Positions 53,701 through 64,000 of a stretch of 64,000 nt of DNA are shown piece by piece. Under the pieces are notes generated by a model. That model had not been told where the DNA came from and searched no databases. It was given only the letters and a program-made list of their open reading frames with translations. Each line of letters starts with the position of its first letter. Position 1 is the stretch's first letter. Origin of the DNA: Bedellia somnulentella (lineage: Eukaryota; Arthropoda; Insecta; Lepidoptera; Bedelliidae). The stretch covers positions 1 to 64,000 of the forward strand of contig OY755182.1 in assembly GCA_963576735.1 (NCBI GenBank), given 5' to 3'. A program made the position numbers and the translations under genes.

Positions 53701-56700
53701 TAATTATCACCATTTTGCAGCGTTCCGCCTTCCGCGAGATGAAAATAATTAAAATTGTTAGTTTTAAGTGTAAAATATCATAAAAATTTTGGTTTTTTGT
53801 AATTATTTTTAATTTTTTGTAGGAAACTGCCACTTTTTTCTATTGTATCTGATAGCTCTCGCTGAATCCGATTGTTTGAGTGCCTAAACACCGATATAGG
53901 CCCAATAGTTTGGGAGAAAATCTCAAAAAATTGATTTTTAAAAGTTCACCTACCTTAGCGCGATACGAAATGTATGGGCGTGAGGATTTTTAAACTTAAT
54001 TTCTGTCTTTTGTACCCCCTTTTTGTTGTCTTTTTGCTAGTGATAGCTAATTATCACCATTTAGCAGCGTTCCGCCTTCCGCGAGATGAAAAATAATAAA
54101 AATTGTTAGTTTTAAGTGTAAAATATCATAAAATGTCATAAAAATTTTGGTTTTTTGTAATTATTTTTAATTTTTTTTAGGCAAACTGCCACTTTTTTCT
54201 GTTGTATCTGATAGCTCTCGCTGAATCCGATTGTTTGAGTGCCTAAACACCGATATAGGCCCAATAGTTTGGGAGAAAATCTCAAAAAATTGATTTTCAA
54301 AAGTTCACCTTAGCGCGATACGAAATGTATGGGCGTGAGGATTTTTAAACTTAATTTCTGTCTTTTGTACCCCCTTTTTGTTGTCTTTTTGCTAGTGATA
54401 GCTAATTATCACCATTTAGCAGCGTTCCGCCTTCCGCGAGCTGAAAAATAATAAAAATTGTTAGTTTTAAGTGTAAAATATCATAAAAATTTTGGTTTTT
54501 TGTAATTATTTTTAATTTTTTGTAGGCAAACTGCCACTTTTTTCAATTGTATCTGATAGCTCTCGCTGAATCCGATTGTTTGAGTGCCTAAACATCGATA
54601 TAGGCCCAATCGTTTGGGAGAAAATCTCAATAAATTGATTTTCAAAAGTTCACCTTCGCGCGATACGAAATGTATGGGCGTGAGGATTTTTAAACTTAAT
54701 TTCTGTCATTTGTACCCCCTTTTTGTTGTATTTTTGCTAGTTATAGATAATTATCACCATTAAGCAGCGTTCCGCCTTCCGCGAGCTGAAAAATAATAAA
54801 AATTGTTAGTTTTAAGTGTAAAATATCATAAAATGTCATAAAAATTTTGGTTTTTTGTAATTATTTTTAATTTTTTGTAGGCAAACTGCCACTTTTTTCT
54901 GTTGTATCTGATAGCTCTCGCTAAATCCAATTGTTTGAGTGCCCAAACACCGATATAGGCCCAATAGTTTGGGAGAAAATCTCAATAAATTGATTTTCAA
55001 AAGTTCACCTTCGCGCGATACGAAATGTATGGGCGTGAGGATTTTTAAACTTAATTTCTGTCTTTTGTACCCCCTTTTTGTTGTCTTTTTGCTAGTTTTA
55101 GCTAATTATCACCTTTTAGCAGCGTTCCGCTTTCCGCGAGCTGAAAAATAATAAAAATTGTTAGTTTTAAGTGTAAAATATCATAAAATATCATAAAAAT
55201 TTTGGTTTTTTGTAATTATTTTTAATTTTTTGTAGGCAAACTGCCACTTTTTTCTGTTGTATCTGATAGCTCTCGCTGAATCCGATTGTTTGAGTGCCTA
55301 AACACCGATATAGGCCCAATAGTTTGGGAGAAAATCTCAAAAAATTGATTTTCAAAAGTTCACCTACCTTAGCGCGATACGAAATGTATGGGCGTGAGGA
55401 TTTTTAAACTTAATTTCTGTCATTTGTACCCCCTTTTTGTTGTATTTTTGCTAGTTATAGCTAATTATTACCATTTAGCAGCGTTCCGCCTTCCGCGAGC
55501 TGAAAAATAATAAAAATTGTTAGTTTTAAGTGTAAAATATCATAAAATATCATAAAAATTTTGGTTTTTTGTAATTATTTTTAATTTTTTGTAGGCAAAC
55601 TGCCACTTTTTTCTGTTGTATCTGATAGCTCTCGCTGAATCCGATTGTTTGAGTGCCTAAACATCGATATAGGCCCAATAGTTTGGGAGAAAATCTCAAA
55701 AAAATGATTTTCAAAAGTTCACCTTAGCGCGATACGAAATGTATGGGCGTGAGGATTTTTAAACTTAATTTCTGTCTTTTGTACCCCCTTTTTGTTGTCT
55801 TTTTGCTAGTTATAGCTAATTATCACCATTTAGCAGCGTTCCGCCTTCCGCGAGCTGAAAAATAATAAAAATTGTTAGTTTTAAGTGTAAAATATCATAA
55901 AATATCATAAAAATTTTGGTTTTTTGTAATTATTTTTAATTTTTTGTAGGCAAACTGCCACTTTTTTCTATTGTATCTGATAGCTCTCGCTGAATCCGAT
56001 TGTTTGAGTGCCTAAACACCGATATAGGCCCAAAAGTTTGGGAGAAAATCTCAAAAAATTGATTTTTAAAAGTTCACCTACCTTAGCGCGATACGAAATG
56101 TATGGGCGTGAGGATTTTTAAACTTAATTTCTGTCTTTTGTACCCCCTTTTTGTTGTCTTTTTGCTAGTGATAGCTAATTATCACCATTTTGCAGCGTTC
56201 CGCCTTCCGCGAGATGAAAAATAATTAAAATTGTTAGTTTTAAGTGTAAAATATCATAAAATGTCATAAAAATTTTGGTTTTTTGTAATTATTTTTAATT
56301 TTTTGTAGGCAAACTGCCACTTTTTTCTGTTGTATCTGATAGCTCTCGCTAAATCCAATTGTTTGAGTGCCCAAACACCGATATAGGCCCAATAGTTTGG
56401 GAGAAAATCTCAATAAATTGATTTTCAAAAGTTCACCTTCGCGCGATACGAAATGTATGGGCGTGAGGATTTTTAAACTTAATTTCTGTCTTTTGTACCC
56501 CCTTTTTGTTGTCTTTTTGCTAGTTATAGCTAATTATCACCTTTTAGCAGCGTTCCGCCTTCCGCGAGCTGAAAAATAATAAAAATTGTTAGTTTTAAGT
56601 GTAAAATATCATAAAATATCATAAAAATTTTGGTTTTTTGTAATTATTTTTAATTTTTTGTAGGCAAACTGCCACTTTTTTCTGTTGTATCTGATAGCTC

Positions 56701-59700
56701 TCGCTGAATCCGATTGTTTGAGTGCCTAAACACCGATATAGGCCCAAAAGTTTGGGAGAAAATCTCAAAAAATTGATTTTTAAAAGTTCACCTACCTTAG
56801 CGCGATACGAAATGTATGGGCGTGAGGATTTTTAAACTTAATTTCTGTCTTTTGTACCCCCTTTTTGGTGTCTTTTTGCTAGTGATAGCTAATTTTCACC
56901 ATTTAGCAGCGTTCCGCCTTCCGCGAGATGAAAAATAATAAAAATTGTTAGTTTTAAGTGTAAAATATCATAAAATGTCATAAAAATTTTGGTTTTTTGT
57001 AATTATTTTTAATTTTTTGTAGGCAAACTGCCACTTTTTTCAATTGTATCTGATAGCTCTCGCTGAATCCGATTGTTTGAGTGCCTAAACATCGATATAG
57101 GCCCAATCGTTTGGGAGAAAATCTCAATAAATTGATTTTCAAAAGTTCACCTTCGCGCGATACGAAATGTATGGGCGTGAGGATTTTTAAACTTAATTTC
57201 TGTCATTTGTACCCCCTTTTTGTTGTATTTTTGCTAGTTATAGATAATTATCACCATTAAGCAGCGTTCCGCCTTCCGCGAGCTGAAAAATAATAAAAAT
57301 TGTTAGTTTTAAGTGTAAAATATCATAAAAATTTTGGTTTTTTGAAATTATTTTTAGTTTTTTGTAGGCAAACTGCCACTTTTTTCTATTGTATCTTATA
57401 GCTCTCGCTGAATCCGATTGTTTGTAAAATATCATAAAATAACATAAAAATTTTGGTTTTTTGTAATTATTTTTAATTTTTTGTAGGCAAACTGCCACTT
57501 TTTTCTGTTGTATCTGATAGCTCTCGCTGAATCCGATTGTTTGAGTGCCTAAACACCGATATAGGCCCAATAGTTTGGGAGAAAATCTCAAAAAATTGAT
57601 TTTCAAAAGTTCACCTACCTTAGCGCGATACGAAATGTATGGGCGTGAGGATTTTTAAACTTAATTTCTGTCTTTTGTACCCCCTTTTTGTTGTCTTTTT
57701 GCTAATTATAGCTAATTATCACCATTTAGCAGCGTTCCGCCTTCCGCGAGCTGAAAAATAATAAAAATTGTTAGTTTTAAGTGTAAAATATCATAAAATA
57801 TCATAAAAATTTTGGTTTTTTGTAATTATTTTTAATTTTTTGTAGGCAAACTGCCACTTTTTTCTGTTGTATCTGATAGCTCTCGCTGAATCCGATTGTT
57901 TGAGTGCCTAAACACCGATATAGGCCCAATAGTTTGGGAGAAAATCTCAAAAAATTGATTTTCAAAAGTTCACCTACCTTAGCGCGATACGAAATGTATG
58001 GGCGTGAGGATTTTTAAACTTAATTTCTGTCATTTGTACCCCCTTTTTGTTGTATTTTTGCTAGTTATAGCTAATTATCACCATTTAGCAGCGTTCCGCC
58101 TTCCGCGAGATGAAAAATAATAAAAATTGTTAGTTTTACGTGTAAAATACCATAAAATATCATAAAAATTTTGGTTTTTTGTAATTATTTTTAATTTTTT
58201 GTAGGCAAACTGCCACTTTTTTCTGTTGTATCTGATAGCTCTCGCTGAATCCGATTGTTTGAGTGCCTAAACACCGATATAGGCCTAATAGTTTGGGAGA
58301 AAATCTCAAAAAAATGATTTTCAAAAGTTCACCTTAGCGCGATACGAAATGTATGGGCGTGAGGATTTTTAAACTTAATTTCTATCATTTGTACCCCCTT
58401 TTTGTTGTATTTTTGCTAGTTATAGCTAATTATCACCATTTAGCAGCGTTCCGCCTTCCGCGAGCTGAAAAATAATAAAAATTGTTAGTTTTAAGTGTAA
58501 AATATCATAAAATATCATAAAAATTTTGGTTTTTTGTAATTATTTTTAATTTTTTGTAGGCAAACTGCCACTTTTTTCTGTTGTATCTGATAGCTCTCGC
58601 TGAATCCGATTGTTTGAGTGCCTAAACACCGATATAGGCCCAATAGTTTGGGAGAAAATCTCAAAAAATTGATTTTCAAAAGTCCACCTTAGCGCGATAC
58701 GAAATGTATGGGCGTGAGGTTTTTAAACTTAATTTCTGTCTTTCGTACCCCCTTTTTGTTGTCTTTTTGCTAGTTATAGCTAATTATCACCATTTAGCAG
58801 CGTTCCGCCTTCCGCGAGCTGAAAAATAATAAAAATTGTTAGTTTTAAGTGTAAAATATCATAAAAATTTTGGTTTTTTGAAATTATTTTTAGTTTTTTG
58901 TAGGCAAACTGCCACTTTTTTCTATTGTATCTTATAGCTCTCGCTGAATCCGATTGTTTGTAAAATATCATAAAATAACATAAAAATTTTGGTTTTTTGT
59001 AATTATTTTTAATTTTTTGTAGGCAAACTGCCACTTTTTTCTATTGTATCTGATAGCTCTCGCTGAATCCGATTGTTTGAGTGCCTAAACACCGATATAG
59101 GCCCAATAGTTTGGGAGAAAATCTCAAAAAATTGATTTTCAAAAGTTCACCTACCTTAGCGCGATACGAAATGTATGGGCGTGAGGATTTTTAAACTTAA
59201 TTTCTGTCATTTGTACCCCCTTTTTGTTGTATTTTTGCTAGTTATAGCTAATTATCACCATTTAGCAGCGTTCCGCCTTCCGCGAGCTGAAAAATAATAA
59301 AAATTGTTAGTTTTAAGTGTAAAATATCATAAAATATCATAAAAATTTTGGTTTTTTGTAATTATTTTTAATTTTTTGTAGGCAAACTGCCACTTTTTTC
59401 TGTTGTATCTGATAGCTCTCGCTGAATCCGATTGTTTGAGTGCCTAAACACCGATATAGGCCCAATAGTTTGGGAGAAAATCTCAAAAAAATGATTTTCA
59501 AAAGTTCACCTTAGCGCGATACGAAATGTATGGGCGTGAGGATTTTTAAACTTAATTTCTGTCTTTTGTACCCCCTTTTTGTTGTCTTTTTGCTAGTGAT
59601 AGCTAATTATCACCATTTAGCAGCGTTCCGCCTTCCGCGAGATGAAAAATAATAAAAATTGTTAGTTTTAAGTGTAAAATACCATAAAATATCATAAAAA

Positions 59701-62122
59701 TTTTGGTTTTTTGTAATTATTTTTAATTTTTTGTAGGCAAACTGCCACTTTTTTCTGTTGTATCTGATAGCTCTCGCTGAATCCGATTGTTTGAGTGCCT
59801 AAACACCGATATAGGCCCAATAGTTTGGGAGAAAATCTCAAAAAAATGATTTTCAAAAGTTCACCTTAGCGCGATACGAAATGTATGGGCGTGAGGATTT
59901 TTAAACTTAATTTCTGTCATTTGTACCCCCTTTTTGTTGTATTTTTGCTAGTTATAGCTAATTATCACCATTTAGCAGCGTTCCGCCTTCCGCGAGCTGA
60001 AAAATAATAAAAATTGTTAGTTTTAAGTGTAAAATATCATAAAATATCATAAAAATTTTGGTTTTTTGTAATTATTTTTAATTTTTTGTAGGCAAACTGC
60101 CACTTTTTTCTGTTGTATCTGATAGCTCTCGCTGAATCCGATTGTTTGAGTGCCTAAACACCGATATAGGCCCAATAGTTTGGGAGAAAATCTCAAAAAA
60201 ATGATTTTCAAAAGTTCACCTTAGCGCGATACGAAATGTATGGGCGTGAGGATTTTTAAACTTAATTTCTGTCATTTGTACCCCCTTTTTGTTGTATTTT
60301 TGCTAGTTATAGCTAATTATCACCATTTAGCAGTGTTCCGCCTTCCGCGAGCTGAAAAATAATAAAAATTGTTAGTTTTAAGTGTAAAATATCATAAAAT
60401 ATCATAAAAATTTTGGTTTTTTGTAATTATTTTTAATTTTTTGTAGGCAAACTGCCACTTTTTTCTGTTGTATCTGATAGCTCTCGCTGAATCCGATTGT
60501 TTGAGTGCCTAAACACCGATATAGGCCCAATAGTTTGGGAGAAAATCTCAAAAAATTGATTTTCAAAAGTCCACCTTAGCGCGATACGAAATGTATGGGC
60601 GTGAGGTTTTTAAACTTAATTTCTGTCTTTCGTACCCCCTTTTTGTTGTCTTTTTGCTAGTTATAGCTAATTATCACCATTTAGCAGCGTTCCGCCTTCC
60701 GCGAGCTGAAAAATAATAAAAATTGTTAGTTTTAAGTGTAAAATATCATAAAAATTTTGGTTTTTTGAAATTATTTTTAGTTTTTTGTAGGCAAACTGCC
60801 ACTTTTTTCTATTGTATCTTATAGCTCTCGCTGAATCCGATTGTTTGTAAAATATCATAAAATAACATAAAAATTTTGGTTTTTTGTAATTATTTTTAAT
60901 TTTTTGTAGGCAAACTGCCACTTTTTTCTGTTGTATCTGATAGCTCTCGCTGAATCCGATTGTTTGAGTGCCTAAACACCGATATTGGCCCAATAGTTTG
61001 GGAGAAAATCTCAAAAAAATGATTTTCAAAAGTACACCTACCTTAGCGCGATACGAAATGTATGGGCGTGAGGATTTTTAAACTTAATTTCTGTCATTTG
61101 TACCCCCTTTTTGTTGTATTTTTGCTAGTTATAGCTAATTATCACCATTTAGCAGCGTTCCGCCTTCCGCGAGCTGAAAAATAATAAAAATTGTTAGTTT
61201 TAAGTGTAAAATATCATAAAATATCATAATAATTTTGGTTTTTTGTAATTATTTTTAATTTTTTGTAGGCAAACTGCCACTTTTTTCTGTTGTATCTGAT
61301 AGCTCTCGCTGAATCCGATTGTTTGAGTGCCTAAACACCGATATAGGCCCAATAGTTTGGGAGAAAATCTCAAAAAATTGATTTTCAAAAGTTCACCTAC
61401 CTTAGCGCGATACGAAATGTATGGGCGTGAGGATTTTTAAACTTAATTTCTGTCATTTGTACCCCCTTTTTGTTGTATTTTTGCTAGTTATAGCTAATTA
61501 TCACCATTTAGCAGCGTTCCGCCTTCCGCGAGATGAAAAATAATAAAAATTGTTAGTTTTAAGTGTAAAATACCATAAAATATCATAAAAATTTTGGTTT
61601 TTTGTAATTATTTTTAATTTTTTGTAGGCAAACTGCCACTTTTTTCTGTTGTATCTGATAGCTCTCGCTGAATCCAATTGTTTGAGTGCCCAAACACCGA
61701 TATAGGCCCAATAGTTTAGGAGAAAATCTCAAAAAATTGATTTTCAAAAGTTCACCTTAGCGCGATACGAAATGTATGGGCGTGAGGATTTTTTAACTTA
61801 ATTTCTGTCTTTTGTACCCCCTTTTTGTTGTCTTTTTGCTAGTGATAGCTAATTTTCACCATTTAGCAGCGTTCCGCTTTCCGCGAGCTGAAAAATAATA
61901 AAAATTGTTAGTTTTAAGTGTAAAATATCATATTTTATCATAAAAATTTTGGTTTTTTGTAATTATTTTTAATTTTTTGTAGGCAAACTGCCACTTTTTT
62001 CTATTGTATCTGATAGCTCTCGCTGAATCCGATTGTTTGAGTGCCTAAACACCGATATAGGCCCCATAGTTTGGGAGAAAATCTCAAAAAAATGATTTTA
62101 AAAAGTTCACCTTAGCGCGATA
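38741..62122 (+). repeat. Satellite array 4, subfamily 2, ~355-360-bp monomer (about 65 copies)
   Basis: CACCATTTAGCAGCGTTCCG recurs at 38771, 39116, 39476, 39835 and 40190 and so on to 61858. Monomers are mostly 355-360 bp, some 345 bp through loss of one ATAAAATATC unit, some with an extra CTAC (TTCACCTACCTTAGCG). Each shares the subfamily 1 core (TTCCGCCTTCCGC, TTAGTTTTAAGTGTAAAATA, TTTTTTGTAGGC, TTAGCGCGATACGAAATG, GTACCC). Composite monomers with a ~200-bp internal deletion recur at 41237, 42405, 46097, 46897, 57231, 58773 and 60660. Open frames of 65-122 codons through these are artefacts of the repeat. No gene, no other insertion and no CRISPR-like spacers seen in 23 kb. It stops at TTAGCGCGATA, where LINE copy D begins. 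Confidence 0.96.
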
Positions 62123-62716
62123 TTTTGGCATTTTTTGCCCCCCCCAGAATACGCGGGGGCGCCTTCCGCGAGTGCGGAAGGGTGGGATTCCCCTTTTCGG
62201 GGACCCACCTGGGTAAATCTCTTAAAAAGTGCCTGTTCCATTATTGGTTTTGGTAGGCTTTACCCTCGGCCCACCATCGAGCTTAACCCCCCACCCCTGC
62301 GCTTGGCACTGGACTCCCTCCAGACATTCATTCCCTCGGCACGCTGACCTTGGGATTGGGGTAATTTTTTATAGAGGTTTTCTTCCTCGCAGCCCAGACC
62401 TTAGTGGCCTGAGCCCCCGTTCCCACCGAAGTAGGCTTACGGTTTGGCCGGCAGTATCATGAAGACACTGCCGCCCCACAAAGACAGAACCTGGCCGATC
62501 GATGCGATACAGACGCCAGGTTCTAACACACGCCCCAGCTGCCCAATGTGGGCAAACGCTGGGGCTAAGCCGTGCACATCAGAATGTGCCACGACGCTCT
62601 GGAAGCAGAGGAGAGAAGCGGACTCTCGGTACATTAGCTTCACCCCGGACTGGATTGCCCGAGGCTACTGAGCCCCCACGCCACGACAAGGCTGTACCAT
62701 GTGGGGGATGTGGGGG
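62123..62716 (-). mobile_element. Telomeric SART/TRAS-like LINE, copy D (5' UTR and gag start only)
   Basis: Minus strand. The 5' UTR (62242-62716) matches copies A and B. The gag ATG is at 62239-62241, giving MEQALFKRFTQVGPRKGES and then a Gly-rich stretch before homology ends at about 62138 and satellite follows. The 5' end is joined to AACCTAACCTAACC on the plus strand. As in copy A, only the 5' portion next to satellite survives. Confidence 0.85.
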
Positions 62717-62730
62717 AACCTAACCTAACC
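62717..62730 (+). repeat. Telomeric CCTAA tract between LINE copies D and E
   Basis: AACCTAACCTAACC between the G-rich 5' end of copy D and the short T run (62731-62735) that represents the poly(A) of copy E. Confidence 0.88.
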
Positions 62731-63638
62731 TTTTTAGATGGGGAAATCCTCATGGATTCCCTGCCGCTGGGGGGAGCGACGGGGATATGTCAGACTCTTA
62801 CTGACTAAAACCCCACGGTGGTCCTTCTCGGTGCACGATGGTCGGGGTCCCTGGCCTCTGTCACCGAAGGTAATTTACCACGGACCCCTCGCACCTATGC
62901 CTTGCGGCATTCCTTCAACGGGGGGACAGAACCCCCCTATTTCCAACACACAGAGACGGACTCTCAGAACCACAGAAGCGTCCGTCCTTCTTGGCAGGGT
63001 GCGTAGCGCGCAAATAGCCCCTCTTTGCGCGCCTCCTGCCTTGGAGCCCCACTTTCGGCGACGCACGCTATGGGGGCTCCATGGTCTTAAAAGACCCTAC
63101 CGAGGCCGCGGTGCATCAGTGGTTCCTGGCACCGCGGCAACGACGGCCCCTTCTAGTGGGGTCCGCCAACTCCCTCTCTTTTTCGGCGGCCTCCTTTGCA
63201 AGCATGACTCGTTCGCAAAAGGAGGCCGCCATAGCCCACGTATCGGGTCTCTCCACCATAGCCGCGACTACGGCTGGCAGAGAGAGATCCGGGCCGATAA
63301 CCGCCCGGAGTTCCGCCCTCGGCATGTCCCACGCTGGGCACACCTCTAAGGTGTGCTGCGCCGTATCTTCGGGGCAGTTCAGGCAGTGGTGGCAACGAGC
63401 AGCCTCCTCCTTGCCCAGCCGCCACAGGTACTTACCGAAGCATCAATGCCCGGAAAGGATCTGTGTCAGCCGGAAGCTTAGAGATCCGTGCTCTCGCTGC
63501 AAACACTGCGTAAAGACGGGGAGAATGGCCTCCACCGTCTTATGCCCCGCGCTTGGTTGACCCAGCCGAAGCGCCGATGCCTCAATGGCAGCGGCCTCTA
63601 CCTGTTGCTTGTAGGCCGCTGTTTTCCGATCCGATCCG
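62731..63638 (-). mobile_element. Telomeric SART/TRAS-like LINE, copy E (3' end only, 5'-truncated)
   Basis: Minus strand: short poly(A) (5 nt), 3' UTR with the terminal hairpin (62740-62761), then the C-terminal end of ORF2 from its stop at 63116 up to about 63638. There the element is cut directly against CCTAACC repeats. This is a 5'-truncated insertion into telomeric sequence, as expected for incomplete reverse transcription. Confidence 0.85.
63116..63638 (-). pseudogene. C-terminal fragment of LINE copy E ORF2
   Basis: Encodes ...GQPSAGHKTVEAILPVF, then CHHCLNCPEDTAQHTLEVC (the CCHC finger), AVIGPDLSLPAVVAAMVERP and AKEAAEKERELADPTRRGRR, ending GARNH. It aligns with the last ~170 residues of copy C. 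One TGA (near 63440) replaces the Gly of the GHGCFGKYLW motif. No RT domain remains, so it is non-functional. Confidence 0.85.
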
Positions 63639-63657
63639 AACCTAACCTAACCTAACC
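63639..63657 (+). repeat. Telomeric CCTAA tract between LINE copies E and F
   Basis: AACCTAACCTAACCTAACC followed by the T-rich poly(A) complement of copy F (63658-63680, interrupted by AA). Confidence 0.9.
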
Positions 63658-64000
63658 TTTTTTTTTAATTTTTTTTTTTTCGTGGGGAAATCCTCATGGA
63701 AGGTGGTCTACCACGGCCTCTTTTCGGTGTGTTTCCTATACCAGTCACAGTAACATCAGCGCTAGTGCCCGAGTCAGAGGTACTCAGACCGCTGCCAGCT
63801 CGTCGTTTCCTTTGACCTTCCAATAAGCTATTGGCACTATCCAGAGACATGCGAGAACACGGTCTTTCAGTATCTTCGCTTTCCGAGTCTGATAGGCGTT
63901 TGCCTCGGTCGTCTTGAGCATTGAAGTTTTCAATGCGCGGTTGTTCCAATCCATGAGCTTGATCGATGTCCGTAAATTCATTGCAATAGTCGTTTTGGCG
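63658..64000 (-). mobile_element. Telomeric LINE copy F: internally deleted, gag fused to the 3' terminus
   Basis: Poly(A) complement at 63658-63680, then only CGTGGGGAAATCCTCATGG of the usual 3' UTR (one arm of the terminal hairpin), then immediately gag-coding sequence (GGTGGTCTACCACGGCCTC, encoding GRGRPP). ORF2, most of the 3' UTR and the 3' part of gag are missing. The junction falls at a short shared TGGAAGGTGG-like sequence. The window ends inside gag, so the 5' side is unseen. Confidence 0.8.
63701..64000 (-). pseudogene. gag (ORF1) fragment in deleted LINE copy F
   Basis: Open frame with DDRGKRLSDSESEDTERPCS, RMSLDSANSLLEGQRKRRAG and SGLSTSDSGTSADVTVTG, aligned to about residues 60-140 of gag in copy B (GKRLSETESDDVERPCSRMS, KRRAGSGLSTSDSDTSADAA). 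After KRGRGRPPS the frame passes into the 3' UTR end, reading MRISPRKKKN. The start lies beyond the window edge. The coiled coil and zinc knuckles are deleted. Confidence 0.82.

Noticed and set aside
54939..56579. Two similar 70-codon plus-strand frames (PKHRYRPNSLGENLNKL...)
   Set aside because: They are reading frames across satellite monomers. The hydrophobic stretch comes from the T-rich part of the repeat.
41244..61029. Recurrent 65-122-codon minus-strand frames containing SDSARAIRYNRKKWQF and QLAEGGTLLNGD
   Set aside because: They recur only where composite deleted satellite monomers occur, follow the monomer period, and have no start context, domain or independent conservation. They are satellite artefacts.
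38741..62122. CRISPR-like array
   Set aside because: It is a tandem satellite with whole-unit homology and no unique spacers between short repeats, in a eukaryotic context.
62150..62180. 13-bp identity (CGCCTTCCGCGAG) between satellite subfamily 2 and gag of LINE copy D
   Set aside because: Copies A and B differ at this place and surrounding sequence does not align. Judged a chance match, though it lies within 60 bp of the satellite junction.

Overview
The window looks like a repeat-dense piece of an insect genome, most likely a lepidopteran. The pointers are short (TTAGG)n telomeric tracts carrying R1-clade non-LTR retrotransposons of the SART/TRAS type, a P-element/THAP9-like gene with introns, a Ty3/Gypsy element, and AT-rich interspersed repeats ending in (TATG)n. 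Nearly every coding region belongs to a mobile element. No ordinary host gene was recognised, apart from the possibility that the THAP/P-like gene is domesticated. Species, chromosome and W/subtelomere placement are inference.

Layout, left to right. 1-2688: a foldback element, an inverted satellite scrap, an interspersed repeat and a short 354-bp satellite array (subfamily 1). This stretch shares a long near-identical block with 22221 onward. 2689-3693: unassigned AT-rich DNA. 3694-8729: a Ty3/Gypsy retrotransposon with almost identical LTRs but several coding lesions and a canonical -1 slippery heptamer. 9017-11531: a decayed P-element-like gene (THAP exon, insertion-domain pieces, C-terminus). 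11965-17608: satellite subfamily 1, interrupted by a 5'-truncated Jockey/CR1-type LINE with a 5-bp target-site duplication. 18142-22109: a six-exon THAP + P-transposase-like gene whose reading frame is preserved over all five splice junctions, truncated at its 3' end. 22642-25216: more subfamily 1 satellite.

25217-36255 (minus strand): three telomere-repeat-associated SART/TRAS-like LINEs in head-to-tail order, separated by CCTAA repeats. The middle one (26120-32382) has intact gag and EN-RT ORFs that overlap at a TAATG stop-start. 36267-38740: scraps of an RTE-like RT and an I/LOA-like LINE. 38741-62122: about 23 kb of satellite subfamily 2 (roughly 355-360-bp monomers, about 65 copies) with higher-order block structure. 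62123-64000: three more fragments of the telomeric LINE family separated by CCTAA repeats.

The region behaves as a mosaic. One satellite family, telomere-targeted LINEs and other transposons are interleaved, and twice the satellite abuts a gag fragment of the telomeric LINE. The most interesting observations are the telomeric LINE tandems, a 31-nt segment in each satellite monomer bounded by splice-site consensus on the minus strand, the spliced THAP/P-like gene with its complementary decayed relative, and the frameshift heptamer of the Gypsy element.
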